From an uncultured Oscillospiraceae bacterium (lineage in GTDB: Bacteria; Bacillota; Clostridia; Oscillospirales; Oscillospiraceae), in assembly GCA_934589525.1 (NCBI GenBank), contig CAKTOB010000012.1:6386-70385 (forward strand): a DNA stretch of 64,000 nucleotides, given 5' to 3'. Positions 27,729 through 35,818 of the stretch are shown piece after piece. A program made the position numbers and the translations under genes. Within the stretch, counting starts at the first letter, position 1. Each line of letters opens with the position of its first letter. The notes beneath the pieces were generated by a model. It saw nothing but the letters and a program-made list of their open reading frames with translations. It did no database searches and was not told where the DNA came from.

Positions 27729-27804
27729 GGGAGCATAGCTCAGCTGGGAGAGCATCTGCCTTACAAGCAGGAGGTCATAGGTTCGAGCCCTATTGTTCCC
27801 ACCA
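27729..27804 (+). tRNA. tRNA-Val (UAC)
   Basis: Acceptor stem GGGAGCA pairs with TGTTCCC; anticodon loop CTTACAA gives anticodon UAC; T-loop GGTTCGAGCC; CCA encoded at 27802-27804. First of five tandem tRNA genes. Confidence 0.95.
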
Positions 27805-27808
27805 ATCT

Positions 27809-27885
27809 GGCCCGGTGGTGCAGTCGGTTAGCACGCCAGCCTGTCACGCTGGAGGTCGACGGTTCGAGTCCGTTCCGGGTCGCCA
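27809..27885 (+). tRNA. tRNA-Asp (GUC)
   Basis: Acceptor GGCCCGG pairs with CCGGGTC (one G-T wobble); anticodon loop CTGTCAC gives GUC; T-arm GGTTCGAGTCC; CCA encoded. Confidence 0.95.
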
Positions 27886-27929
27886 ATTTCATTTTTCTTC
27901 GCATCTGCGCAGTACCGATTGCGCAAGAC

Positions 27930-28005
<76 letters not shown>

Positions 28006-28034
28006 TATTACCTGAGTCTCCTCGGGTAATAGAT

Positions 28035-28110
28035 GCGGGTGTAGCTCATCCGGTAGAGCGCCACCTTGCCAAGGTGGAGGTAGCGAGTTCGAGCCTCGTC
28101 ACCCGCTCCA
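28035..28110 (+). tRNA. tRNA-Gly (GCC)
   Basis: Acceptor GCGGGTG pairs with CACCCGC; anticodon stem CCACC/GGTGG with loop TTGCCAA gives GCC; CCA encoded. Confidence 0.95.
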
Positions 28111-28119
28111 ATTTCAAAT

Positions 28120-28194
28120 GGTACCGTGGCCAAGTGGTAAGGCAAAGGTCTGCAAAACCTTCATTCCCCAGTTCAAATCTGGGCGGTACCTCCA
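28120..28194 (+). tRNA. tRNA-Cys (GCA)
   Basis: Acceptor GGTACCG pairs with CGGTACC; anticodon loop CTGCAAA gives GCA; T-arm AGTTCAAATCT; CCA encoded. Last gene of the cluster, followed by a terminator. Confidence 0.95.
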
Positions 28195-28201
28195 AAATTT
28201 T

Positions 28202-28249
28202 AAACACTTTAGATGCAGCTTGAAATAAGTTGCATCTAAAGTGTTTTTT
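28202..28249 (+). terminator. Terminator of the tRNA operon
   Basis: AACACTTTAGATGCA pairs with TGCATCTAAAGTGTT, with a CTT/AAG extension near the loop, and T6 follows. A very long stem. Confidence 0.9.
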
Positions 28250-28284
28250 GGGCGAAATAGACGGAACCTGAGCGCGTAAAAACG

Positions 28285-28313
28285 TTGCGAGGGATTGGAA
28301 AGTGTGGTATAAT
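28285..28313 (+). promoter_or_regulatory. Promoter of the Fic toxin-antitoxin operon
   Basis: -35 TTGCGA (28285-28290), 17-bp spacer, -10 TATAAT (28308-28313), upstream of the antitoxin start with AGGAGGT. Confidence 0.75.
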
Positions 28314-28340
28314 ACAAGCAAAGAATAGGAGGTGCGCACC

Positions 28341-28526
28341 ATGAGCGATATGGAATCCATTGTGCGGGAAGTTGACAGTTCCATGGCGATGGAAGGAATG
28401 CCCTTGCACTCCGAAGACAAGGATAGGATCCGTAAATACCTGCTGAATCCCGGCAATCTGGAAAAGATAGTAGGTTCTTTGGTAGAAAAGCATACCGTTC
28501 CCATTCGTCAGAGGAATACGGTATGA
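28341..28526 (+). CDS. Class I Fic antitoxin (VbhA/FicA-like)
   Basis: 61-residue, mostly helical protein. It carries the Fic-inhibitory motif S/T-x-x-x-E-G as SMAMEG (Ser14, Glu18, Gly19), followed by MPLHSEDKDRIRKYL, as in VbhA-type antitoxins. In that family the motif glutamate pushes into the ATP site of the Fic partner and blocks AMP transfer. ATG 28341 has AGGAGGT upstream. Its stop overlaps the toxin start (ATGATG), and antitoxin-first order fits a toxin-antitoxin operon. Small and easily missed by gene callers. Confidence 0.88.
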   Translation: MSDMESIVREVDSSMAMEGMPLHSEDKDRIRKYLLNPGNLEKIVGSLVEKHTVPIRQRNTV

Positions 28527-29206
28527 TGCGGGATTACAGCTACTCCTATGAGTGGGATCGGGAGTATTGTTATCCAAATTCCAATGTACTCATGAACAAG
28601 CTGAATATTCAGGACGCGGATGCGCTTCATACTGCGGAACGTGAGATTACGTCCCTCCGGTTGGCAGCAGCGAAGATGCAGCCTATCAAGGGCAAGTTTG
28701 ACATGCGGCATCTGCAAAAAATCCATGCATACCTCTTTGGCGATATTTATGACTGGGCCGGAAAACTTCGCCATGTGAATATCGCAAAAGGGAACCAGTT
28801 TTGTCTGGCGATGAATCTGGATACCTATGGAGGCAACCTGTTCAAAAAACTGGAGCAGGAGCATTATTTGATCGGATCAACGGCAAACGTCCCTCACAGG
28901 CTGGCTTACTACTTCAGCGAGATCAATGTTCTGCATCCCTTCCGGGAAGGCAACGGCAGAACCCAACGGTTGTTTATTGAGTATTTGGCCTCTGTGGCGG
29001 GATATCGAATGGATTTTTCACAGGTCAGCCCGGAGGAAATGCTGGTTGCCAGCGCAGATTCCTTTGCCTGCGAATATGAGAGTATCAACCGGATGTTTGA
29101 GCAAATTACGACACCGATTTCGGAAGCCGAGCAGAACGATCATATCCGTTTTTTCTTCGGCAACAAGGGAAAGCCTCTGATGCTGCTGATGGAGAAGCAT
29201 GATTGA
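28523..29206 (+). CDS. Class I Fic toxin (protein adenylyltransferase)
   Basis: 227 residues. N-terminal YEWDREYCYPNSNVLMNKL, then IHAYLFGDIYDWAGKLRHVNI (flap), and the active-site motif [12 protein letters not shown] starting at His138. No S/T-x-x-x-E-G motif is visible inside, consistent with inhibition by the separate antitoxin at 28341. Fic toxins of this class AMPylate gyrase and topoisomerase IV in known cases; the target here is untested. It is followed by a terminator at 29286. A second, self-inhibited Fic gene lies at 7475-8080. Confidence 0.92.
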   Translation: MMRDYSYSYEWDREYCYPNSNVLMNKLNIQDADALHTAEREITSLRLAAAKMQPIKGKFDMRHLQKIHAYLFGDIYDWAGKLRHVNIAKGNQFCLAMNLDTYGGNLFKKLEQEHYLIGSTANVPHRLAYYFSEINVLHPFREGNGRTQRLFIEYLASVAGYRMDFSQVSPEEMLVASADSFACEYESINRMFEQITTPISEAEQNDHIRFFFGNKGKPLMLLMEKHD

Positions 29207-29285
29207 CTTTTAAAAGATTCTTGATAAATTGGTTGTGAATCAAAAGAAAATATGTACCTAGAGTGTTGAACCGACACAAACAACT

Positions 29286-29315
29286 GTCCCGCTTCGAATC
29301 CGAAGCGGGACGTTT
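29286..29315 (+). terminator. Terminator after the Fic toxin-antitoxin operon
   Basis: GTCCCGCTTCG (29286-29296) pairs perfectly with CGAAGCGGGAC (29301-29311), a 4-base loop, followed by GTTTTGG. It may serve both convergent genes. Confidence 0.75.
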
Positions 29316-29318
29316 TGG

Positions 29319-30128
29319 TTATTTGCAGCAGTTGTTTTCCTGGGGGCACTTGGGTTTGCACTCGCAGCCCTTGGGGGTGAATTGGGCGGCGGGGAAGGGG
29401 ATGCGGCTGAACAGTTCGCAGGGGTCTTCGGCGCAGCCTGGGGAGTCGCAGCATTCCTTGGTGGGGATGCTGTAGTCCATAACGGGGACGATCAGCTGGG
29501 CGTCCCGCTCCAGGCGGACGATGGAAAACTGGCCCAGGGTCACATAGAGCTTTCGCCGGTCAGGCTGCAGCACCAGGTCCTCGTCAAACTGGTTTTTCAC
29601 CCATTCCGGCAGCTGCACCGGGCAGCTCTCCCGGGGAAGGCAGTCGCAGACTTCCCGTACCCGGGAGCTGAGGACCATGGGGTCTAAGGCCTCTACAACG
29701 GCTGTGGGGCCGTTGGCAAGGCCGTCGGCCCGGCGGTCGCTGCGGTAGATGTGGGCCCGGCTTTCCTCGCCGCAGAGCACCACCCGCTTGGTAAAGACGG
29801 CCAGACCGCACAGGGCCGCCGGACGGCTGGTGCCGATGACCGTATCAGCCAGCACCCGGTAGAAGAAGGTGATGTCGATGCAGTAGTGGCTGCGGTCAAA
29901 GGTTACGGGGCTGACGTCTATGTAGGTGCTCAGCAGCTCCGCACACCGGACTCTCGTCCCGGCGGAGCCCTCCAGGGTCCGCTGGGAGCTGGCGGTGAGA
30001 TAGACGGGCAGGTCCTCAATGCAGTCCTTGTCCCGGCAGGAGTCGGTGATTTTGCGGGTGTGAATGGACATTGCCTGCCGCAGGTCGTTGGGGCTGCAGC
30101 GCAGGGTGTCTGTACATTGATCGGCCAT
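29319..30128 (-). CDS. Cys-rich protein of unknown function
   Basis: 269 residues, start at 30128 (AGGAGG eight bases upstream). There is no signal peptide and no membrane helix. The first half contains CSPNDLRQAMSIHTRKI and a region of mixed strands (YIDVSPVTFDRSHYCIDITFFYRV). The last ~55 residues are Cys-rich: KECCDSPGCAEDPC near the middle of the tail and CECKPKCPQENNCCK at the end. I do not recognise a named family, though similar proteins are, I believe, common in gut Clostridia. A structural, metal-binding or spore-associated role is possible, not shown. It stands alone, upstream of a terminator shared with the Fic operon. Confidence 0.75.
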   Translation of the reverse strand: MADQCTDTLRCSPNDLRQAMSIHTRKITDSCRDKDCIEDLPVYLTASSQRTLEGSAGTRVRCAELLSTYIDVSPVTFDRSHYCIDITFFYRVLADTVIGTSRPAALCGLAVFTKRVVLCGEESRAHIYRSDRRADGLANGPTAVVEALDPMVLSSRVREVCDCLPRESCPVQLPEWVKNQFDEDLVLQPDRRKLYVTLGQFSIVRLERDAQLIVPVMDYSIPTKECCDSPGCAEDPCELFSRIPFPAAQFTPKGCECKPKCPQENNCCK

Positions 30129-30203
30129 GGAATTACCTCCTGATAAAAGCGAATGAAGCTTGCGCTTATAGGCCATTTTATGCAGGAGGCGGGAAATGTG
30201 CGC

Positions 30204-31223
30204 TTATTTGCAGGAGAAGCGGTAAACGGTTTCGCTTTTGTAGACCGTATTGGCCTTGGTAATGGGCTGGGCCCAATCGGGATTGTGGAGGCAGTCGGGA
30301 TAGAACTGGGTCTCCAGGGCCATGCCGCTGTTGCGGCCGTAGTATACCCCGTCTTTTCCCTGGTCATCCAGGTAGTTGCCGGAGTAGAACTGAATGCCGG
30401 GGCAGTCGGTGTAGACGCTGAGGCACCGGCCGGAGTCGGGGTCTGTCAGGGTGGCACAGGGATTGCAGAAAACCTCCCAGTTGTGATCATAGCCCCCCTG
30501 GAGCTTCAGGGCGTCATAATCCGCATTCAAATCCCGGGCGATGGGCTTGGGCACCCGGAAATCCATGGGGCTGCCGGCCACGTCCCGCAGCGCCCCTGTG
30601 GGGATGTTCTGGGCATCGTCCGGGGTAAAATGCCGGGCGGGCATGGAGAGCACCTGATGGACCGCCCGGTCCGGGTGCTGGTGGCCTGCCAGGTTAAAAT
30701 AGCTGTGGTTGGTCATATTAAAAACCGTATCCTGGTCGGCCTTGGCCCAGTAGCGAATGTGGAGGCCACCCTGGCCGTCCAGGGCGTAGGTGACCCGAAT
30801 ATGGGCATCCCCCGGGAAGCCCTGGTCCATGTTGGGACTTTCGAGGGAGAACGTCACTTCGGAAGAACCCTCTTTTTCCAGCGTCCACAGACGGTTTTTG
30901 AAGAAGTCCGGGCCGGAGTGAAGGTTGTTGTTGTTTTCGTTGGGGGTCAGGGAAACACGCTTGTTCCCCAGGGTGAATTCCGCGTCCCGCAGACGGTTGG
31001 CATTCCGGCCCACGGTGGCACCCAGAAAGCTGCCGGAGGAAACATAGAGGTTCGGGTCATCAAAACCCAAAACGACGTCAGCAAGGTTCCCTTGGGCATC
31101 CGGTACCAACAATGACACCAGGGTGGCGCCCAGATCGGTGACCGTGGCGGTGATGCCGCCGTTTTCGATGGTGTAGAGACTGGCTTCCTCACCGCTGTGC
31201 AGATTGCCGAATTTCTTTTTCAT
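30204..31223 (-). CDS. galM: Galactose mutarotase (aldose 1-epimerase)
   Basis: 339 residues, standard length. Catalytic His region VFNMTNHSYFNLAGH, the substrate loop GATVGRNANRLRDAEF, the His in NLHSGPDFF and the general-base Glu in MALETQFYPD. It interconverts alpha and beta anomers of galactose or glucose in the cytoplasm. Own promoter at 31288-31316. No other galactose genes are nearby. Confidence 0.95.
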   Translation of the reverse strand: MKKKFGNLHSGEEASLYTIENGGITATVTDLGATLVSLLVPDAQGNLADVVLGFDDPNLYVSSGSFLGATVGRNANRLRDAEFTLGNKRVSLTPNENNNNLHSGPDFFKNRLWTLEKEGSSEVTFSLESPNMDQGFPGDAHIRVTYALDGQGGLHIRYWAKADQDTVFNMTNHSYFNLAGHQHPDRAVHQVLSMPARHFTPDDAQNIPTGALRDVAGSPMDFRVPKPIARDLNADYDALKLQGGYDHNWEVFCNPCATLTDPDSGRCLSVYTDCPGIQFYSGNYLDDQGKDGVYYGRNSGMALETQFYPDCLHNPDWAQPITKANTVYKSETVYRFSCK

Positions 31224-31287
31224 CGGAAAAGCATCCTTTCGTTTTCTGTTTGAAACAGCCTAAGTTATGTTAAGACCATACGGCCCT

Positions 31288-31316
31288 ATTGTACTATATT
31301 CCGCCGGGAATTACAA
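31288..31316 (-). promoter_or_regulatory. Promoter of galM
   Basis: On the minus strand: -35 TTGTAA (31311-31316), 17-bp spacer, -10 TACAAT (31288-31293). Confidence 0.65.
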
Positions 31317-31428
31317 TGCCTTATTTTGCGGGCCGGGGAAAATCCCGAACTTTCGTTCTCAATTTCGGAAAAACGGCGGCGGGGAGAGTTTCAAATCTTT
31401 TTCCCCCAAAAGGGCGGAAGGAGGCCGA

Positions 31429-31476
31429 CCACAACATTTAGTGGTAGAAGCTTGACAAAAACACAATATGTAGTAT
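31429..31476 (+). promoter_or_regulatory. Tandem NrdR boxes
   Basis: Box 1, CCACAACATTTAGTGG (31429-31444), and box 2, ACACAATATGTAGTAT (31461-31476), match the NrdR consensus acaCwAtATaTwGtgt at about 12 and 14 of 16 positions. They are 32 bases apart, three helical turns, the usual NrdR arrangement. Box 2 overlaps the promoter spacer and -10, so NrdR binding would block nrdD transcription when dATP is high. Confidence 0.85.
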
Positions 31477-31479
31477 AAT
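31452..31479 (+). promoter_or_regulatory. Promoter of nrdD
   Basis: -35 TTGACA (31452-31457), 16-bp spacer, -10 TATAAT (31474-31479), interleaved with NrdR box 2. Confidence 0.85.
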
Positions 31480-31520
31480 GGGGCGGCGAAGAGAAAAATC
31501 CCCAGAGAAGGAGCGTTGTC

Positions 31521-33695
31521 ATGAAGATCATTAAGCGCAACGGCACCGAGGCCGTTTTTGACATTGAGAAAATCAGCATGGCCGTGACCAAGGCCAACAG
31601 TGCTGTAGAAGAAAAAGTCCGGATGACCCCCATGCAGATCAAGCGCATTGCCGAGAGCGTCAGTGTCTCTTGCGAGCAAATGGGCCGCAGCCCCTCCGTT
31701 GAGGAGATCCAGGACCTGGTAGAAAAGGCCATTATGGCCCACGGCGCTTTTGAAGTGGCCAAGGAATACATCACCTACCGCTACATCCGCAATCTGGCCC
31801 GGCAGTCCAACACCACCGACGACCGGATCCTGAGCCTCATCGAATGCAATAACGAAGAGGTCAAGCAGGAGAATGCCAATAAAAACCCCACCATTAATGC
31901 GGTCCAGCGGGACTATATGGCCGGTGAAGTGTCCAAGGACATCACCTCCCGGATCCTGCTGCCCCGGGAGATCGTGGCGGCCCATGAGGCGGGCATTATC
32001 CACTTCCACGACTCCGATTACTATGCCCAGCATATGCACAACTGCGATTTGGTGAACCTGGAGGACATGCTGCAAAACGGCACCGTGATCTCCGGCACCC
32101 TGATCGAGAAGCCCCATTCCTTTTCCACCGCCTGCAACATCGCCACCCAGATCATTGCCCAGGTGGCCTCCAACCAGTATGGCGGCCAGTCCATTTCCCT
32201 GACCCATCTGGCCCCCTTTGTCCAGATTTCCCGGGAAAAGATCCGCCGCAGCGTGGAAAAGGAGATGCGGGAGTTTGGCGTTACTCCCAGCGAAGAGGCC
32301 GTTACCAAGGTGGTAGAGGACCGGCTCCGGGATGAGGTCCGCCGGGGCGTTCAGACCATCCAGTATCAGGTGGTGACCCTCATGACCACCAACGGCCAGG
32401 CCCCCTTCATCACCGTCTTTATGTACCTGGGCGAGGCCCGGAACGAGCAGGAGAAAAAAGACCTGGCCATGATCATCGAGGAGACTCTGCGCCAGCGCTA
32501 CGAGGGTGTCAAGAACGAGAAGGGCATCTGGATCACCCCGGCCTTCCCCAAGCTGATCTATGTGTTGGAAGAGGAAAACGTCCGGGAGGGCACGCCCTAC
32601 TGGTATCTGACCCGTCTGGCCGCCGAGTGTACCGCCAAGCGGATGGTTCCCGACTACATCAGCGAAAAGAAAATGCTGGAGCTGAAGGTGGACAAGAACG
32701 GCGAAGGCCACTGCTACACCTGCATGGGCTGCCGGTCCTTCCTGACCCCCTATGTGGATGAAAACGGCAAGCCCAAGTATTACGGCCGCTTCAACCAGGG
32801 CGTTGTGACACTGAACCTGGTGGACGTGGCCCTGTCCTCCGGCCGGGATATGGACAAATTCTGGAAGATTTTTGACGAGCGTCTGGACCTGTGTTACCGG
32901 GCCCTCATGTGCCGCCACAACCGACTAAAGGGCACCCTGTCCGATGCGGCCCCCATTTTGTGGCAGTATGGCGCTTTGGCCAGACTGCAAAAGGGAGAGC
33001 CCATTGACAAGCTGCTCTACGGCGGCTACTCCACCATTTCCCTGGGGTATGCGGGCCTTTACGAGTGCGTCAAATATATGACCGGCAAGTCCCACACCGA
33101 TGAAGCCGCCAAGCCCTTTGCCCTGCAGGTCATGCAGTATATGAACGACGCCTGCAAGCGCTGGAAGGCCCAGGAGAACATGGATTTCTCCCTCTACGGC
33201 ACCCCCCTGGAATCCACTACCTATAAGTTTGCCAAGTGCCTGCAGCAGCGCTTCGGCATCATCCCCGGCATTACGGACAAGAGCTATATTACAAACTCCT
33301 ACCATGTCCATGTGTCCGAGCCCATCGATGCCTTTACCAAGCTGCGCTTTGAGGCGGAGTTCCAGCAGCTCTCCCCCGGCGGGGCCATCAGCTATGTGGA
33401 AGTGCCCAACATGCAGAACAACATCGATGCGGTATTGCAGGTCATGCAGTTCATCTACGACAACATCATGTATGCCGAGCTGAACACCAAGTCCGATTAC
33501 TGCCAGGTCTGCGGCTACGACGGAGAGATTGAGATCCGGGAAGATGACCACAAGCTGGTTTGGGTCTGCCCCCAGTGCGGCAACCGGGACCAGAGCAAAA
33601 TGAACGTGGCCCGGCGCACCTGCGGCTACATCGGAACCCAGTTCTGGAACCAGGGCCGGACTCAGGAGATCAAAGACCGGGTGCTGCACCTGTAA
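31521..33695 (+). CDS. nrdD: Anaerobic ribonucleoside-triphosphate reductase (class III)
   Basis: 724 residues. N-terminal ATP-cone (MKIIKRNGTEAVFDIEKI to about residue 90), the catalytic ten-stranded barrel, and a C-terminal glycyl-radical loop RRTCGYIG with the radical Gly at 702. Just before it, CQVCGYDGEIEI and WVCPQCGNRD form the four-Cys zinc site. It makes deoxynucleotides without oxygen, needing the radical SAM activase NrdG, whose gene is not next to it: a terminator follows directly. Regulated by NrdR boxes. Confidence 0.96.
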   Translation: MKIIKRNGTEAVFDIEKISMAVTKANSAVEEKVRMTPMQIKRIAESVSVSCEQMGRSPSVEEIQDLVEKAIMAHGAFEVAKEYITYRYIRNLARQSNTTDDRILSLIECNNEEVKQENANKNPTINAVQRDYMAGEVSKDITSRILLPREIVAAHEAGIIHFHDSDYYAQHMHNCDLVNLEDMLQNGTVISGTLIEKPHSFSTACNIATQIIAQVASNQYGGQSISLTHLAPFVQISREKIRRSVEKEMREFGVTPSEEAVTKVVEDRLRDEVRRGVQTIQYQVVTLMTTNGQAPFITVFMYLGEARNEQEKKDLAMIIEETLRQRYEGVKNEKGIWITPAFPKLIYVLEEENVREGTPYWYLTRLAAECTAKRMVPDYISEKKMLELKVDKNGEGHCYTCMGCRSFLTPYVDENGKPKYYGRFNQGVVTLNLVDVALSSGRDMDKFWKIFDERLDLCYRALMCRHNRLKGTLSDAAPILWQYGALARLQKGEPIDKLLYGGYSTISLGYAGLYECVKYMTGKSHTDEAAKPFALQVMQYMNDACKRWKAQENMDFSLYGTPLESTTYKFAKCLQQRFGIIPGITDKSYITNSYHVHVSEPIDAFTKLRFEAEFQQLSPGGAISYVEVPNMQNNIDAVLQVMQFIYDNIMYAELNTKSDYCQVCGYDGEIEIREDDHKLVWVCPQCGNRDQSKMNVARRTCGYIGTQFWNQGRTQEIKDRVLHL

Positions 33696-33707
33696 AAAAG
33701 ATTCACA

Positions 33708-33750
33708 CCGCCCTTTCAAGGCATCAGGAACTTGAAAGGGCGGCTTTTTT
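33708..33750 (+). terminator. Terminator of nrdD
   Basis: CCGCCCTTTCAAG (33708-33720) pairs perfectly with CTTGAAAGGGCGG (33731-33743), then a C and T6. Confidence 0.95.
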
Positions 33751-33777
33751 AAAATCGCAAGAAAAAAGCAAGAAACA

Positions 33778-33960
33778 GCCGGTGGTGCCACGGGCCTGTA
33801 TGTCTCCAAGACCGTCATCACCGGGGAAAGAGCCATTGTGGAAACGACCGGCCGCACCCTCCGGCACGGCATTCCCCAGGCCCTGATCCAGATGGAGAAT
33901 CTGGCCTTTATGGCCACCACGGTCATCAGTGGCCGGGGACTAATGAAATGCTCAATTTGA
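33778..33960 (+). pseudogene. P-type ATPase remnant, actuator-domain part
   Basis: Conceptual translation of the frame starting at 33778 gives KTVITGERAIVETTG and, about 25 residues on, ENLAFMATTVISGRG. This is the actuator domain of P-type ATPases: the TGES-x-x-VE motif (here TGER) followed by the FMGTTVxSG motif. There is no start codon, the sequence begins abruptly after the nrdD terminator and ends in a stop at 33960. It is paired with the ATPase remnant at 36762 on the same strand. The MgtA-like (Mg2+) assignment comes from that second fragment. Confidence 0.6.
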
Positions 33961-33968
33961 TTTGATTC

Positions 33969-34952
33969 TCACTCCCTCATATACTCCTCCAAATACTCTT
34001 CCACAGCTTTCATATAGGCGGCGTAAACCAGATTGTCGTTCTGCAAGCCGTGGCCGGAATGTTCCATCACAAAATAGCGATAGTCGGCACCGCTGCTCTG
34101 TAGGGCGGCTTCCAGCCGCTTGGAGGCAAGAAAAGGCTGCACCTTGTCGCAGGCTCCATAGGCAACTACAGTTGGCACGGGATTCCCTGCCACATGATCC
34201 GCGGCAGAGATGGCATGAACCTTTGACAGATAGGAACCGTCTGCCAGTTCCCCCGGCGTGATCTCCTGCCCGCTCATAACGCTGAACAGCACTGCACCGG
34301 CAGCTCTGGATTCTTCGCTGTCCAGTCCCACACCGAAAATTCCCCAGTCCTCCGCCACAAAGCTGGAGGGGCCGACCGCGCCAAAGGTGAACACCACCGG
34401 CACTGGCGCATCCTTCCCGTCACGGTAGGCATAGATCATCGCAAGCGCATGTCCTGCGGAGCCACCGGCAACGGTCATTTTATCAATGGGATAGCCCTCC
34501 TTTACGGCGGCCTCTATCACCTTAGGGATGGCTGCTTTGATTTCCTCAGACTGACTCAGGACGCAGGCGGTATTCGTGTCTGTGCGGAGCGTGTAGTTGA
34601 TGCCTGCCGCCACATACCCCTTGGAGCAGAGCCATGCCAGCATCTCCCGGTCGCCGGATTTGTCCCCGGAGGTAAAGCCGCCTGGGTGGAGGTAGACAGC
34701 CAGACCGTAATGGGATTTTCCGCTGTCCTTCGGCAGATACAGGTCAAACTTGTTGGCATCCCCATCGCCGTAAGGCATATCCTCTTTCAGCGTGCCGATC
34801 TCATCGCTCCATTTGACACTGTATTCCTTTGCCCAACCGGGCTGAATTGCAAATTTGCTGACAACACCCACGCCAAAGGCCAGCAGAAATGCCAAAATAC
34901 CAACTCCAACCGACACAACTCCCGCCTTCTTTCTGCTTTTTATCTTATTCAT
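33969..34952 (-). CDS. Membrane-anchored alpha/beta-hydrolase (esterase-like), copy 1
   Basis: 327 residues. N-terminal membrane anchor (VVSVGVGILAFLLAFGVGVV, about 12-31), so the enzyme part faces outward. Hydrolase features: oxyanion motif HPGG, nucleophile elbow GGSAG, acid near GACDKV and the catalytic His in EHSGHGL. The fold is of the carboxylesterase/BD-FAE type; substrate unknown. It overlaps by four bases (ATGA) a 45-residue one-helix peptide gene and faces a TetR gene across a shared promoter region. Copy 2 at 35815-36765 has the same plan. Confidence 0.85.
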   Translation of the reverse strand: MNKIKSRKKAGVVSVGVGILAFLLAFGVGVVSKFAIQPGWAKEYSVKWSDEIGTLKEDMPYGDGDANKFDLYLPKDSGKSHYGLAVYLHPGGFTSGDKSGDREMLAWLCSKGYVAAGINYTLRTDTNTACVLSQSEEIKAAIPKVIEAAVKEGYPIDKMTVAGGSAGHALAMIYAYRDGKDAPVPVVFTFGAVGPSSFVAEDWGIFGVGLDSEESRAAGAVLFSVMSGQEITPGELADGSYLSKVHAISAADHVAGNPVPTVVAYGACDKVQPFLASKRLEAALQSSGADYRYFVMEHSGHGLQNDNLVYAAYMKAVEEYLEEYMRE

Positions 34953-35086
34953 AGGATATTCCCTCCAAACATCGTGCCGCCCAGCAGCAGGTTCATCAGT
35001 GCCCTTACCGCCAATCGACCCAGAACAAAGCCGACCAGGGCAATTGCTGAAAGAATCAAAATTTGTTTTGTTGTTCGTGTCATCAT
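34949..35086 (-). CDS. One-helix small membrane peptide upstream of hydrolase 1
   Basis: 45 residues, starting MMTRTTKQILILSAIALVGFV: a basic start, one membrane helix and a short tail (GGTMFGGNIL). Shine-Dalgarno AAGGAG lies just before it and a promoter at 35115-35143. Its stop overlaps the hydrolase start (ATGA). The position and size are mirrored by the peptide at 35720-35818. Function unknown; a membrane partner or leader of the hydrolase is possible. Confidence 0.65.
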   Translation of the reverse strand: MMTRTTKQILILSAIALVGFVLGRLAVRALMNLLLGGTMFGGNIL

Positions 35087-35095
35087 TATTTCTCC

Positions 35096-35164
35096 TTGAC
35101 TTTTGGATAAGACAACTGTATCATCTAATTAGTGATGAGTCAATCGTCTCAGCGAAAATGAGAC
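35096..35164. promoter_or_regulatory. Divergent overlapping promoters and TetR operator candidates
   Basis: Plus strand, toward the TetR gene: -35 TTGACT (35096-35101), 17-bp spacer, -10 TATCAT (35119-35124). Minus strand, toward the peptide/hydrolase: -35 TTGACT (35138-35143), 17-bp spacer, -10 TACAGT (35115-35120). Candidate operators: GTCTCA-N7-TGAGAC (35146-35164) and TCATC-N8-GATGA (35121-35138). One protein bound here could control both directions. Confidence 0.65.
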
Positions 35165-35177
35165 AAAGTGCAAGGAG

Positions 35178-35708
35178 ATGTATCAGTCTGTGAACAATCA
35201 GGAGAAGAATACCTATGTCCGCAATCAGATTTTGGGAACACTTTTGAAAATGATGCAGGAGCAGCCCTTTGACGATATTTCCATCAGCGCCTTGGTAAGC
35301 ACGGCGCAGGTGGGGCGAGCATCCTTTTACCGTAACTATAAAAATAAGGAGGATGTGCTGAGGCAGGAGGCGGAAAGATTGATGCGGACTTGGGGAAAAG
35401 AATTTGATGGGCAGGAACACAAGGCTCCCAACGAATTGCTAATTTCTCTGCTGGATTTTTACAAGGAGCACAAGGAGTTTTATCTTGCGGTTTATGCTGC
35501 TGAAATGCCGGACATTGTTCTCAATGCCATTCTGAAAGCAACTGCCATCACACCGGATTTGCCGAATGCCCTTGCTTATCTAAAGTCCTCCATCGCCTAT
35601 ATGATTTATGGTTGGGTCATCGAATGGATGAAGCGTGGAATGCAGGAGAGCGGCACAGAGTTGGCGAAGATGATTGCGCAAGCGCAGGGAACCGGAATCG
35701 ATCAATAG
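35178..35708 (+). CDS. TetR-family transcriptional regulator
   Basis: 176 residues. The N-terminal helix-turn-helix reads FDDISISALVSTAQVGRASFYRNYKNKEDVL, typical of TetR. The ligand-binding C-terminal part ends in an amphipathic region (MIYGWVIEWMKRGMQESGTELAKMI). The ATG at 35178 abuts AAGGAG (35172-35177), so GTG 35190 may be the real start. It stands between two membrane-peptide/hydrolase modules and, with the shared operator region, probably controls both. The co-oriented peptide/hydrolase pair follows directly. Confidence 0.9.
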   Translation: MYQSVNNQEKNTYVRNQILGTLLKMMQEQPFDDISISALVSTAQVGRASFYRNYKNKEDVLRQEAERLMRTWGKEFDGQEHKAPNELLISLLDFYKEHKEFYLAVYAAEMPDIVLNAILKATAITPDLPNALAYLKSSIAYMIYGWVIEWMKRGMQESGTELAKMIAQAQGTGIDQ

Positions 35709-35719
35709 GGGGATACAGT

Positions 35720-35818
35720 ATGAAGAAAAAAGACATTCTGTTTTTGTTGGCTGTCATAGCGGTGGCCGTTATACTGGGGGCAGTCTGCGGGAAACTGCTG
35801 CTGGACAATCTGATATGA
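35720..35818 (+). CDS. One-helix small membrane peptide upstream of hydrolase 2
   Basis: 32 residues: MKKKDILFLLAVIAVAV, then a helix end and KLLLDNLI. Basic start then one membrane helix. It follows the TetR gene by 11 bases and its stop overlaps the hydrolase 2 start (ATGA at 35815). It matches the layout of the 45-residue peptide on the other arm. Function unknown. Confidence 0.6.
   Translation: MKKKDILFLLAVIAVAVILGAVCGKLLLDNLI

Noticed and set aside
28046..28504. Minus-strand frame reading phrases like RFELGNEGF and TRLELATSTL
   Set aside because: Classic spurious translation of antisense tRNA genes.
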